This document shows, one piece after another, positions 8,308-16,912 of a stretch of DNA of 64,000 nucleotides. The stretch comes from Winogradskyella sp. (GTDB lineage: Bacteria; Bacteroidota; Bacteroidia; Flavobacteriales; Flavobacteriaceae), in the NCBI RefSeq assembly GCF_028282165.1, contig NZ_JANQIM010000005.1, positions 1-64,000 of the forward strand, written 5' to 3'. The notes beneath the pieces are model-generated. The model was not told the origin of the DNA, did no database searches, and worked only from the letters and a program-made list of their open reading frames with translations. Every line of letters starts with the position of its first letter. Positions within the stretch are counted from its first letter, which is position 1. A program made the translations under genes and the position numbers.

Positions 8308-10269
8308 TTAAAAGCTTCTTTTGTTTATGGTTTCATTTTCGAAATCTCTTGGTAACTCTTCTGGCTGTTGAAATTTTTTGGTGTCCGTAAGGGCTTTCAT
8401 AAAGGCAATGATGTCTTCAATTTCCTTATCAGTAAGGTTAAGCGGATCGCTAGCTAGTGTTTGATGCTCTAAATCCATACCACCACCGGCACCACCACCT
8501 TTGTTGTAAAAGTCCATAACCTCCTCTAATGTATCAAAAACACCATTATGCATGTAAGGGCCTGTTAGCTCTATATTTCTAATTGTAGGAGTTTTAAAGG
8601 CCGCTTCATAGAATGTTGCTTTATCTTGTGTAACTCCATTACCAACTCTTCCAAGGTCATCATCTAAGACCCAAGGCTCTTCTTTGTTTTCGGGTACACC
8701 TAAGACTTCGGCCTCGCTGTCCATAAACAAGGGAGGTAAATTTCCTGAAAACAATGGTACAAAATGGCAAGTTGCACAAGCAGCCTTGCCAGCAAATAAA
8801 TTAAAGCCTCTTTCTATAGATTCAGGTAATTCCGTTATTTCATTTTGGAAAAATTTGTCAATAGGACTGTCAAACATGTTTAGCTTCATCACATAGGCAG
8901 CTAATGCATAATCTATGTCGTTAGACCTTATTTCTCGTGTTTTAATTTCTGGAAAGGCTTTTGTGAATAATGCTTTATAGGTGCTACTATAATTTATTTT
9001 TTTGATGATTTCTTTGTAAGAGGTATTAAACTCATCATCACTAACAACAACGTGCTCAAATTGATTTTCGAGATTTTTTGCTCTTAAATCATGGAAGAAG
9101 CTCATGGCGTATACAGAATAGTTTAATGTCATGGCATTTCGCTTTAAAGGATTGCCCGTATTTGAAATGCTCAGCGTTTTACCATCAGTAAATCCTTTGT
9201 TTGGGTCATGGCATGTAGCACATGACATCTCGTTGTTTTGAGATAGCATTGGGTCGTAAAACAGAAGTTTTCCCAATTCGGCCTTAGCATTGTAGGTACT
9301 ATCATTTTGTAGACTTACATAAAAAAATGAATTAAGAAAATCAGAATCGAATAAGTTCTCAGCCTTGTAGTTTACAGCTTGTATAAAGCGTGATACCTCA
9401 TCAATGGTTTCATAACCTAGAGCCAAATGAATATCTTTTATGGTTTTATAGGCTGGATTAATAAACTCCTTTATGAAGATTAGTCTATTGAAACTATCGA
9501 AGTCTTCATTTTTGGTGAATTTCAAACCTTTTTTAAATAATGAATTTGATGTTTTTAACAAATCCATTCGTTTAACATTTTTCAATTCAGGCTTATATAG
9601 ATTTAGATATTCATTTAAAATATCGAGGACCACAGCAGTGTCTTCTATGCCTTGTAGTGTACCAGGTGTATCAAAACCAGTTGTCCCTAAAGTCGCTAAG
9701 CGGATAATTCCCATTCGAGCTGCCTCAAAAAACTGCCGATCTGTAATTCTCCTAGCTTTTAAGAATGCATGCATTTTCTCAACATTAGATTCTAAGATTT
9801 TTACCTCCTTTAAGAGTTCTTGTTTGGTCTCAGAAGTGGATAAACTTTCACCACCTATTATTTCATCAACTACCTGAAAACCATGCGGTTGTAGTACAGT
9901 AATGTCTGCTACTTTTTTCTCTAATTTTGGCAAAGGTGCACCATTTATGATTTTATCATAAGCTTCTTTATCTATATACTCAATAAAAAATTCTACCTTT
10001 TTAAATTGGTCGCGCAATAATCGGTATTCGCTCAACAAAGTTTCGTCTGATTTTTCCTGATTTATAAAATCTTCAACAGTTGTTCTAAAATCTATTGTAG
10101 ATTTTACCAAATCATTTAAGTCTTCTTTAAACTTGGTATTTATGTGACCGATAGCTTTGGGACTATAATTATTAAGGCTTTTGAAGCTTGAATTTGACCA
10201 CTGAATGAATAAAAGATATATGAAGCCAAATAATAAACCTGTAGATATTATGTGGGTATTGATCTTCAT
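8308..10269 (-). CDS. Di-haem cytochrome c peroxidase (MauG/CcpA family) with N-terminal helical domain
   Basis: About 653 aa from ATG 10269 (MKINTHIISTG). A longer frame to 10308 needs TTG and runs into a terminator hairpin. One N-terminal membrane or signal segment is followed by a roughly 310-residue helical domain resembling imelysin-like regions (VEFFIEY, NGAPLP, VLQPHGFQVVDE). The peroxidase domain carries two c-type haem motifs, CATCHDPNKG near residue 350 and CATCHFVPL near 498, with a later GPYMHNGVF segment typical of the family. It should act in the periplasm on hydrogen peroxide or another oxidant. It follows the PhoX gene but is separated from it by a terminator. Confidence 0.87.
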   Translation of the reverse strand: MKINTHIISTGLLFGFIYLLFIQWSNSSFKSLNNYSPKAIGHINTKFKEDLNDLVKSTIDFRTTVEDFINQEKSDETLLSEYRLLRDQFKKVEFFIEYIDKEAYDKIINGAPLPKLEKKVADITVLQPHGFQVVDEIIGGESLSTSETKQELLKEVKILESNVEKMHAFLKARRITDRQFFEAARMGIIRLATLGTTGFDTPGTLQGIEDTAVVLDILNEYLNLYKPELKNVKRMDLLKTSNSLFKKGLKFTKNEDFDSFNRLIFIKEFINPAYKTIKDIHLALGYETIDEVSRFIQAVNYKAENLFDSDFLNSFFYVSLQNDSTYNAKAELGKLLFYDPMLSQNNEMSCATCHDPNKGFTDGKTLSISNTGNPLKRNAMTLNYSVYAMSFFHDLRAKNLENQFEHVVVSDDEFNTSYKEIIKKINYSSTYKALFTKAFPEIKTREIRSNDIDYALAAYVMKLNMFDSPIDKFFQNEITELPESIERGFNLFAGKAACATCHFVPLFSGNLPPLFMDSEAEVLGVPENKEEPWVLDDDLGRVGNGVTQDKATFYEAAFKTPTIRNIELTGPYMHNGVFDTLEEVMDFYNKGGGAGGGMDLEHQTLASDPLNLTDKEIEDIIAFMKALTDTKKFQQPEELPRDFENETINKRSF

Positions 10270-10293
10270 GATAAATAAGATGGAATAAAAGAT

Positions 10294-10324
10294 AAAAGCC
10301 AGACGCAATTTGCATCTGGCTTTT
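10294..10324 (-). terminator. Rho-independent terminator of the phoX-like gene
   Basis: Stem AAAAGCCAGA / TCTGGCTTTT around a partly paired GCAATTTGC centre, with T-rich ends. It lies 15-45 nt after the stop of the minus-strand PhoX gene. This also argues against extending the downstream peroxidase start to 10308. Confidence 0.8.
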
Positions 10325-10338
10325 AAAAATTTTGAATA

Positions 10339-12183
10339 TTATTTTATGATGACTTTTCTTGTATGGCCATCTTTTGTTTTCAATAGATAAGTACCAGTCT
10401 GTAATCCAGTAATATCAATTGAACTTACATTACGATATACACCGATACGCTTACCAGTAATGTCATACAATGCTAAATCGGTTGTTTCACTTAAGTAAAT
10501 GATACGCTCAGTTGGATTTGGATAAACACTAAATCTATCTCCTGTGTTATCAAAGTCTCTATTTGATAAAGTTGCAAGTGCACTTGGGTCATCGAACCCT
10601 GTAATTGCAAACGTTAAAGAATTATTGTAAGGGAATGGATTTGTATCCGCAGGATGTTGAGAATTTACCAATACAGACTTTCCATCTATCGTAGCACATG
10701 CACCAGTAATTTCTGCACCTCTAGGCGTTTGCGTTAAACGAACTAAGTCATCGATTGTTGGAGAAGCAACTTCCATATCTAATAGGTACATTTCGCACAT
10801 ACGATCTGAAATTCCATCTGGAGTTCTACCGTAAGATGTACCATTTAAATCCTCATTAATAAGCATGTAAGTCTTATCTACTCCGCCTACGTTTACATAT
10901 AACATATTTAAACCATCAGGATTTGAAAGGTGCTTGGTTGGGTAACTAGCTAAATCTGGACTATTAGCAAAGTAAGGTCCACCTTCAACAAAAATAGTAA
11001 CGTCACCAGTTGCAGGATCATATTCTAGGATACGTCCATAGTAATCCCAATAGTTATCATCATCTGGGCCAGTAGCTCCTTGATCCGTTGCACGTTGAAT
11101 ATGGTGTGGTGCGTAAACACCACCAGCCATAGCATCATCTGACCAACGGGATGCAGGATTGTCTCTACCGGTTTCTGTCATATAAATTTTACCAGTATTT
11201 TTATCGATAGTTACCCACTCTAAACGGTTGAACATAGTTGCTCCGGCAGCTATTGCCGTACCAGTATAGTTTAACATTGTAGAAAAGTCGGTATTATCAA
11301 TTTCTACCCATGGGTCACCACCTGCATTGTCGTGCTTGTAGACATAGGTAGTTCCGATTGTAAAATCACCTGGTGTATCAGCAACGAACTTAGTAAAAAG
11401 ACCTGGTGTAGAATCTGCACCCATGTATACGGTTTGGTTGTCGTTAGCGATAGTACCACCCTCAAAAGGCTGACGTCCCCAATTGTACTGCTTACGGATA
11501 GCTTTAGCACCTCTTGGGTCGATTTCTACCATCCAGTTAAAGTTTTGATACTTAGGGATCGTTTGGAAATTTGCCATTTCAAATTCTGTATATTTAATGG
11601 TATAATCACTAAGATCTCTTACACCATTTCCACCTTGGAAAATAGCATCGTTATCAGCTCTGAACCATTCTTCGGCTGTCCAGATACGACCATCAACGTT
11701 AGAGTTGATTCCACCACAGTTCATACCAGTTTCCCCAACGTTAGCGAAATCTACGTTAAAGAAATCTCCTTGACGACCATCAGTCAAAGTTTGAGGGATA
11801 ACATAAAGAGAATCATCGCCTGGATCTCTACCTAATAAAAAGACAGTCATTCCACCACCATCACCGATTTTATCATCGGCCAAGATCATTTCATGGTTCA
11901 CAGACACCCAACCAATGGCATTGGCATCATCAACACAATCTTCTGCTGTTAATGGTGTAAATCCAATAAAATCGTGCCATTGTTTAGCAGGCACTTCTTC
12001 ATTGATACCAGTTTGAACCATATCGGCAGCTCCTACAAAAAGAACTTGGTACTGGAATGGTGATGGAGGTACTACTACAGAAGTAGCAGTCCAGTCAGTG
12101 TCGACTGACATTGGGAATTCGCTCTGTGCAACAGATACCAATCCAATTGCACACGCTAGAAAAGCAAGTAATCTACGTTTCAT
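10339..12183 (-). CDS. PhoX-like (DUF839) secreted phosphatase with T9SS sorting domain
   Basis: 614 aa. The signal peptide (MKRRLLAFLACAIGLVSVAQS) is followed by a six-bladed-propeller type PhoX/DUF839 body with stretches such as WVSVNHEMI, KNTGKIYMTETGRDN and YGRILEYDPATGDV. The last ~75 residues (FSVYPNPTERIIYL ... LQTGTYLLKTKDG, ending KVIIK) are a type A T9SS C-terminal sorting domain. PhoX enzymes are calcium/iron alkaline phosphatases that release phosphate from organophosphates, here outside the cell or on its surface. The gene stands alone between a 325-bp gap and a terminator. Family assignment is good; activity is inference. Confidence 0.82.
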   Translation of the reverse strand: MKRRLLAFLACAIGLVSVAQSEFPMSVDTDWTATSVVVPPSPFQYQVLFVGAADMVQTGINEEVPAKQWHDFIGFTPLTAEDCVDDANAIGWVSVNHEMILADDKIGDGGGMTVFLLGRDPGDDSLYVIPQTLTDGRQGDFFNVDFANVGETGMNCGGINSNVDGRIWTAEEWFRADNDAIFQGGNGVRDLSDYTIKYTEFEMANFQTIPKYQNFNWMVEIDPRGAKAIRKQYNWGRQPFEGGTIANDNQTVYMGADSTPGLFTKFVADTPGDFTIGTTYVYKHDNAGGDPWVEIDNTDFSTMLNYTGTAIAAGATMFNRLEWVTIDKNTGKIYMTETGRDNPASRWSDDAMAGGVYAPHHIQRATDQGATGPDDDNYWDYYGRILEYDPATGDVTIFVEGGPYFANSPDLASYPTKHLSNPDGLNMLYVNVGGVDKTYMLINEDLNGTSYGRTPDGISDRMCEMYLLDMEVASPTIDDLVRLTQTPRGAEITGACATIDGKSVLVNSQHPADTNPFPYNNSLTFAITGFDDPSALATLSNRDFDNTGDRFSVYPNPTERIIYLSETTDLALYDITGKRIGVYRNVSSIDITGLQTGTYLLKTKDGHTRKVIIK

Positions 12184-12508
12184 TGTTAATTTTTTTAAAG
12201 ATTAAAGGTTTTTTGGTTAAATAATTTGAGATAAAATTACTTGTGCATTGTAAAGGCAGATTAAATGCTATTTAAAATAATTGCTAACTAAACATTAAGT
12301 ATGTTTTTTAATCATTACCAAATAAGGGAGGAATTGCATTGTTAATTTACATTTTGATAATGTATGCTTTGTAGGATAATTTTTAGCTCTATTTAGAAAG
12401 TAGTGATTTTATAAGGGAGTTTCTGAAGCGAAGTTGTGATGCCAAAAAAAAATCGTGCTAAAGTTGTTGATTGAAAAATAATTATTTAGAAGTATTATAA
12501 ACAGCATA
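12184..12508. other. Intergenic region upstream of the phoX-like gene
   Basis: 325 bp between the phoX-like start and the end of the haem/FG-GAP gene. It is AT-rich with no coding potential seen. No clear CAAAnnTA (minus-strand TAnnTTTG) box was found. It should contain the phoX promoter. Confidence 0.4.
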
Positions 12509-14074
12509 TTAATACTTTTTGTTGTTTAAAATGATAAAAGGAATACCGTCTTTTATCCATTGTTCAACATAGCCAAGTTTTGGCACTACTTCAAATGCCA
12601 ATGAGCCAAGAATTAAATCTTTATCACCATCTTTATCATAATCAGAGGAGTGCATTACTACCCAACGGCCTTTATTAACTTCAGGAAAGGTAAAGTTCTC
12701 AAAGGTAGAATTGCCATTGTTTTGATAGTATACAAAACTTTCTTCAGGCGTATTTACCCAATCAGGAAAAAAAGAAATGGCAGCAATATCTTTGTCACCA
12801 TCTCCATCAAAGTCTTCTACAATAGCATTATAGGCGCCATTGTGGTGAATAAAGAGTTCTTGCTTAAAATTATTTTTTCCATCGTTTACAAATATGTATA
12901 CACCATGCCATGGTTTCATTACGGGTTTATAATCTGCATTGTCACCCGCGGTATAAAGGATATCTAAATGCCCATCATCATTAAAGTCAATTAAATTCAT
13001 AAAACTTCCTCCCATTGATGGGGAAAATTTTAGAACACGTTTGCGTTCAAAGTTAGCCTTACCATCATTATAATAGATGTCAATGCCTTCAGCACCTTGC
13101 GCAAAAAGAGCAACGATATCTAAATGACCATCATTGTTCATGTCTTTCATATACGATTTAATAGCACCAGGTGTTGCAAGTAAAACTTTCTTTGTGTAAT
13201 TACCTTGGTTATTTATAAAAACAGAAAGTGCTCCAGTCCATTTCCCAAACTCAGAAACAACAATATCCATAGTGCCATCTCCATTTAAGTCGCCATAATC
13301 ACTATGTACGGGACGCTGTAATCTTTTTATTGGAACAGATGATTTAACACCAGGCGATTTTGACAGTGTGGCTATAAGGCCTCGAGGTTCATCGGTAGGC
13401 GAGAAGCTGCCCATAACAGTAAGCCAAAAGGCATCCTTACCATCATATATACTTACTGCTCCTTCTTGTACATTTCCTGTTGTGAGTAATTTGAGTTGAC
13501 TAGAAAAAATTGAGAAACTTCTTGTTGCAGCATCTCCTAAATAGATTTGCCCCGACCCAGAGAATTGCGCCATTGTAGAACTTGGCATTTGTACTTTTTG
13601 ATCGGGAATAATCGTAGTGAATTGTGATAGCTGTTTGGTAATCTCTTTTTTAGGCGGTAATTCGAGTTTTTTAGGTGCATTATTGAGATAGTATTGTTGA
13701 ATCTTATCCCACGATAAACTGTCGAGCGTTCTTGTACTTGGAAATAAACCACTTGCCTTTACAATTTCTCCACCTTCATTTTTTTCAAAAAGTGCGTCGT
13801 ACTCTTCATTTGTTTTATAGATACCAAACATATGGCCCATTCTTGGTAACATATAGTTTTTCCATGTGTCTACATCTAATAACTCAGGTTCTGGATACTC
13901 ATGGCAAACTCCACAATATATCTTAGATAATTTCTTACCTTCTGACATATTGATGTCATTTGTTACAATCTCAGATTCATTATTGGGATCTTGATTTGAA
14001 TAGTTAGAATCATTTTTACAAGAAATAATGGTGCAACATATAATTGCTAATAGAAAGGAGTAGTTTTTTTTCAT
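12509..14074 (-). CDS. Lipoprotein with c-type haem motif and FG-GAP/VCBS repeats
   Basis: 521 aa. Lipoprotein signal MKKNYSFLLAIICCTIISC. A single c-type haem motif CGVCH (C54, C57, H58) is followed by PEPELL and a Met-rich segment (YMLPRMGHMF) that could give the axial ligand. From residue ~180 there are repeated FG-GAP/VCBS-like units with Asp-rich calcium loops (DLNGDGTMDIVV, DMNNDGHLDIVAL, DFNDDGHLDILY, DFDGDGDKDIAA, DYDKDGDKDLILG), suggesting a beta-propeller. It is probably anchored to the outer membrane. Function is unknown; an electron-transfer or substrate-binding role is inference. Confidence 0.8.
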   Translation of the reverse strand: MKKNYSFLLAIICCTIISCKNDSNYSNQDPNNESEIVTNDINMSEGKKLSKIYCGVCHEYPEPELLDVDTWKNYMLPRMGHMFGIYKTNEEYDALFEKNEGGEIVKASGLFPSTRTLDSLSWDKIQQYYLNNAPKKLELPPKKEITKQLSQFTTIIPDQKVQMPSSTMAQFSGSGQIYLGDAATRSFSIFSSQLKLLTTGNVQEGAVSIYDGKDAFWLTVMGSFSPTDEPRGLIATLSKSPGVKSSVPIKRLQRPVHSDYGDLNGDGTMDIVVSEFGKWTGALSVFINNQGNYTKKVLLATPGAIKSYMKDMNNDGHLDIVALFAQGAEGIDIYYNDGKANFERKRVLKFSPSMGGSFMNLIDFNDDGHLDILYTAGDNADYKPVMKPWHGVYIFVNDGKNNFKQELFIHHNGAYNAIVEDFDGDGDKDIAAISFFPDWVNTPEESFVYYQNNGNSTFENFTFPEVNKGRWVVMHSSDYDKDGDKDLILGSLAFEVVPKLGYVEQWIKDGIPFIILNNKKY

Positions 14075-14160
14075 ATGTTAATATCAAAAAAACAGATAAT
14101 GTTAACAATTTATGATTGTTATGATTTTGTTACGGTAATGAAAAAAAACTATTATAATAT

Positions 14161-15888
14161 CTAGAGGTCTAAGCCAAATGTTTTTTTGAGTAATTCAATG
14201 TTTGGGTTTTTCTCCTTCAGTTTTTCGTATTTCTCTTGAGGTGTGAATGCGTATTTTTTTGCGATTTCTTCATTAACAGTAATTTCAAGATGCAAGTCGA
14301 AATTTTTTAAAGTTTTACGCAAATACGATAGAAGCGGGTATTGGGCACGTTCTAGCTCTATTTTATTTGTATTGTTAGAGTAACTGAGGTGAATGGTAGT
14401 ATCTCTTAATTTTGGTTCGGCCATATGAAGAATTGAAGCTAGGATTTTCTCACCTTTTTTATCCATTGTCGCTGCATAGGCATTCCATGCATCGGTTAAT
14501 GCTTCTTGAGTAACTGGCTCTTTTGGCAGATTCTCTTCATCAATGACTACGTCTAACTGGCGTATCTGATGTTCTTTCTTTTCTTTAATGCTTTTTAATG
14601 ACAGTCCCGAAGTAGATTTTTTTGCTTTATCAATGGAAATCTTAGGAATCACTACAGGTTCAGCTACTACTGTGACTGACTCTTTTTTGGAAATTTTTTC
14701 ATTAACTATGGCTTGGGCAGAGGTATTATCATATGTCGTTTCCTTTATTTTTTTAACAGGAACAGGTGTGATGCCTTTCTCCTTAAAATAAGATGGTGGA
14801 ATTATGAAATGCTTACTGTTTTTTTTTTCTCCATCATAAGTGATAGAGGCCAATTGCATAAGTGTTAGCTCAACTAATAAGCGTTGATTTTTACTTGTTT
14901 TATATTTTAAGTCGCAATCGTTAGCAAGTTGGATGCCTTTCATCAGAAAAGTATTGGATGTCTTTAGACATTGCTCTACGTATTTTTGTTTGGTTTCTTC
15001 ACCAACTTCGAGTAAGTCGATCGTAGCTTGATTTTTGCAAACCATGAGATCCCTAAAATGCGATGCCAAACCTGCTATATAGTGATGGCCGTCAAAACCT
15101 TTTGACAAAATTGAATTGAATTGTACCAATAAATCAGGGATGTTGTTCTCGAGTATTAAATCTGTACTTTCAAAATAAGTTTCATAATCCAATACATTCA
15201 AATTCTCTGTTACGGCCTGTCTGGTAAGATTTTTGCCCGAAAAACTGACCACTCTATCAAAAATAGACAATGCATCACGCATGGCACCATCGGCTTTTTG
15301 GGCAATGATATGCAAGGCATCGTCTTCTGCGGTAATACCTTGTTCTTTAGCAATGTATTTTAGATACTCCTTGGCATCCTTAACTGTTATACGTTTAAAA
15401 TCAAAAATCTGACAGCGCGATAAGATGGTTGGAATAATCTTATGTTTCTCAGTAGTAGCTAATATAAAGATGCAATGCTTTGGTGGTTCTTCTAAAGTTT
15501 TTAAGAAAGCATTAAAAGCTGCCTGGGATAACATATGCACTTCATCGATAATATACACTTTATATTTGCCGACTTGTGGCGGAATTCTAACCTGATCGGT
15601 TAAGTTCCTAATGTCATCAACTGAGTTATTAGAAGCGGCATCTAACTCAAAAATATTAAAGGCAAAATCTTCATCTTCACTGGTGTTACCATCGCTATTG
15701 ATCATTTTTGCAAGAATACGTGCACAGGTTGTTTTACCGACACCTCTTGGTCCTGTAAATAGTAAAGCTTGTGCCAAATGATTGTTTTCAATGGCATTCA
15801 ACAAAGTATTAGTAATGGCTTTCTGCCCTACAACATCCTTAAAGGTTTGTGGTCTGTATTTGCGTGCTGATACTACGAAGTGCTCCAT
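14161..15888 (-). CDS. dnaX: DNA polymerase III subunit gamma/tau
   Basis: 575 aa clamp-loader ATPase. Walker A GPRGVGKT is at residues 46-53, Walker B DEVHML at 115-120, sensor-1 ATTEKHK follows and the SRC motif is in ILSRCQIF. A lysine-rich linker leads to a tau-like C-terminal domain. The zinc-binding cysteine module normally found between Walker A and ELDAASNNSV is replaced by an acidic, Cys-free segment (residues 64-78). It opens with MEHFVVSARKYRPQTF. A -7-like box (minus-strand TAAATTTG, 15913-15906) lies 18 nt upstream. It is divergent from the RNase P RNA gene. Confidence 0.97.
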   Translation of the reverse strand: MEHFVVSARKYRPQTFKDVVGQKAITNTLLNAIENNHLAQALLFTGPRGVGKTTCARILAKMINSDGNTSEDEDFAFNIFELDAASNNSVDDIRNLTDQVRIPPQVGKYKVYIIDEVHMLSQAAFNAFLKTLEEPPKHCIFILATTEKHKIIPTILSRCQIFDFKRITVKDAKEYLKYIAKEQGITAEDDALHIIAQKADGAMRDALSIFDRVVSFSGKNLTRQAVTENLNVLDYETYFESTDLILENNIPDLLVQFNSILSKGFDGHHYIAGLASHFRDLMVCKNQATIDLLEVGEETKQKYVEQCLKTSNTFLMKGIQLANDCDLKYKTSKNQRLLVELTLMQLASITYDGEKKNSKHFIIPPSYFKEKGITPVPVKKIKETTYDNTSAQAIVNEKISKKESVTVVAEPVVIPKISIDKAKKSTSGLSLKSIKEKKEHQIRQLDVVIDEENLPKEPVTQEALTDAWNAYAATMDKKGEKILASILHMAEPKLRDTTIHLSYSNNTNKIELERAQYPLLSYLRKTLKNFDLHLEITVNEEIAKKYAFTPQEKYEKLKEKNPNIELLKKTFGLDL

Positions 15889-15977
15889 CTAAATTTGCTG
15901 AATTACAAATTTAAGAATAACCTTAAAATAGCCATTTAACAAGCTTAAAACTTAATAGGAGTTATTAACAATTTGTG

Positions 15978-15985
15978 TACTTTTG
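15978..15985 (+). promoter_or_regulatory. -7 promoter element of the RNase P RNA gene
   Basis: TACTTTTG matches the Bacteroidota -7 consensus TAnnTTTG and ends 5 nt before the predicted RNA 5' end at 15991. The -33 TTG is not clear (TTA at about 15952). Confidence 0.6.
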
Positions 15986-15990
15986 CCATT

Positions 15991-16310
15991 AGTAGATCGC
16001 CTTATCGCGATGACGATAAATGTCATCGAGGAAAGTCCGAACACCATAGTGCAATATAGTGGCTAACGGCCACCAGTCGAGAGGCTAGGAAAAGTGCAAC
16101 AGAAAGTATGTACAGGTAATGCTGTAGTGAAATCGGGTAAACTCTATGTGGTGCAATGTCATGTAAACCAACGTTGAGGGCTGCACGTCCGATTGTTGGA
16201 GGGTAGGCAGCTAAAGTTTGCTGGTAACAGTAAACGCAGATAAATGATAAGGTAGTTTTGAACTTGTTATACAAGTTCGGGATGAACAGAATTCGGCTTA
16301 TAGATTTGCT
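15991..16310 (+). ncRNA. rnpB: RNase P RNA (catalytic RNA, bacterial class A)
   Basis: About 320 nt. It has the universal 5' signature GAGGAAAGTCCGAACACC (starting 16027), an ACAGAAAGTA-like element near 16099, and the 3' signature ACAGAATTCGGCTTATAGA (16287-16305). The ends AGTAGATC (15991-15998) and GATTTGCT (16303-16310) pair to form helix P1, which sets both boundaries. It processes the 5' ends of pre-tRNAs with RnpA protein. No protein-coding gene is credible here. It is followed at once by a terminator. Confidence 0.95.
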
Positions 16311-16313
16311 TAC

Positions 16314-16349
16314 ATAAAAAAACCTTCTGACTCACAGAAGGTTTTTTGT
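16314..16349. terminator. Bidirectional terminator after rnpB
   Basis: Stem AACCTTCTG / CAGAAGGTT with loop ACTCA, an A-run before and a T-run after. It serves rnpB (plus) and probably the convergent NTF2-like lipoprotein gene (minus). Confidence 0.85.
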
Positions 16350-16370
16350 TGTTTCAAAAACATACCAACT

Positions 16371-16883
16371 CTAATTTTCTGCTTCTTCAGTTTCTGAATC
16401 AGTTTCGGCTTGCATTGCATTCATAGCTGCGTACATTTCGGTACCATCAAAATAAATGTGCTCAGCTATTATTTTCCCATCAACAAACTGAACAGCTAGG
16501 TGTACCGGAATTGATAGTTCAGTTCCATTGACAAGAGTTCCATAATGTTGTCCCCAATAATAGACCCAAGTTTCGTCCATTTTATCTAGTACCATTTCTA
16601 TATGGTCTTTGTCTTTATTAAAACCATAAGAGGAAAATGCTTCAGTCATTGACGATAAGTCCTTTAGCCTTGCATCTAAGGTTATAGGTTCTTTAGAATT
16701 CACATAAATTTTTGCTGTATCAGCAAAGTGATTTTTCCATTTATCCCAATCGCCACTTTCATAAGCGATAATTCCTGCTTCTAATGTTTTAGTCTCTTCA
16801 GATTCAGCAAAATAACGTTGCTTACGTTCCTCACAAGAGGTAATAAGTAATACAAGTATTATTAATGGTAATAAATTCTTCAT
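16371..16883 (-). CDS. NTF2/SnoaL-like lipoprotein
   Basis: 170 aa. Lipoprotein signal MKNLLPLIILVLLITSC. The mature part looks like a nuclear transport factor 2/SnoaL-type fold: helical start (YESGDWDKWKNHFADTAKIY) followed by strands (VYYWGQHYGTLVNG, VHLAVQFVDGKIIAEHIYFDG). Its ligand or reaction is unknown. It lies 29 nt after the next gene upstream (16913-17683), so they probably share a transcript. Confidence 0.7.
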   Translation of the reverse strand: MKNLLPLIILVLLITSCEERKQRYFAESEETKTLEAGIIAYESGDWDKWKNHFADTAKIYVNSKEPITLDARLKDLSSMTEAFSSYGFNKDKDHIEMVLDKMDETWVYYWGQHYGTLVNGTELSIPVHLAVQFVDGKIIAEHIYFDGTEMYAAMNAMQAETDSETEEAEN

Positions 16884-16912
16884 ATTGATTTTTTTGGTTG
16901 AAATTTTAGAAC

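Noticed and set aside
9473..9877. 134-codon plus-strand frame opposite the MauG-like gene
   Set aside because: Shadow of the coding strand of a recognised gene.
10270..10308. TTG-based N-terminal extension of the MauG-like peroxidase
   Set aside because: It crosses a terminator hairpin and an ATG at 10269 starts a good signal/membrane segment.
11332..11835. 167-codon plus-strand frame opposite the PhoX-like gene
   Set aside because: It is antisense to a well-supported gene and has no domain or start context.
16023..16274. 83-codon minus-strand open frame
   Set aside because: It lies inside the RNase P RNA gene, whose conserved motifs and end pairing explain the sequence.
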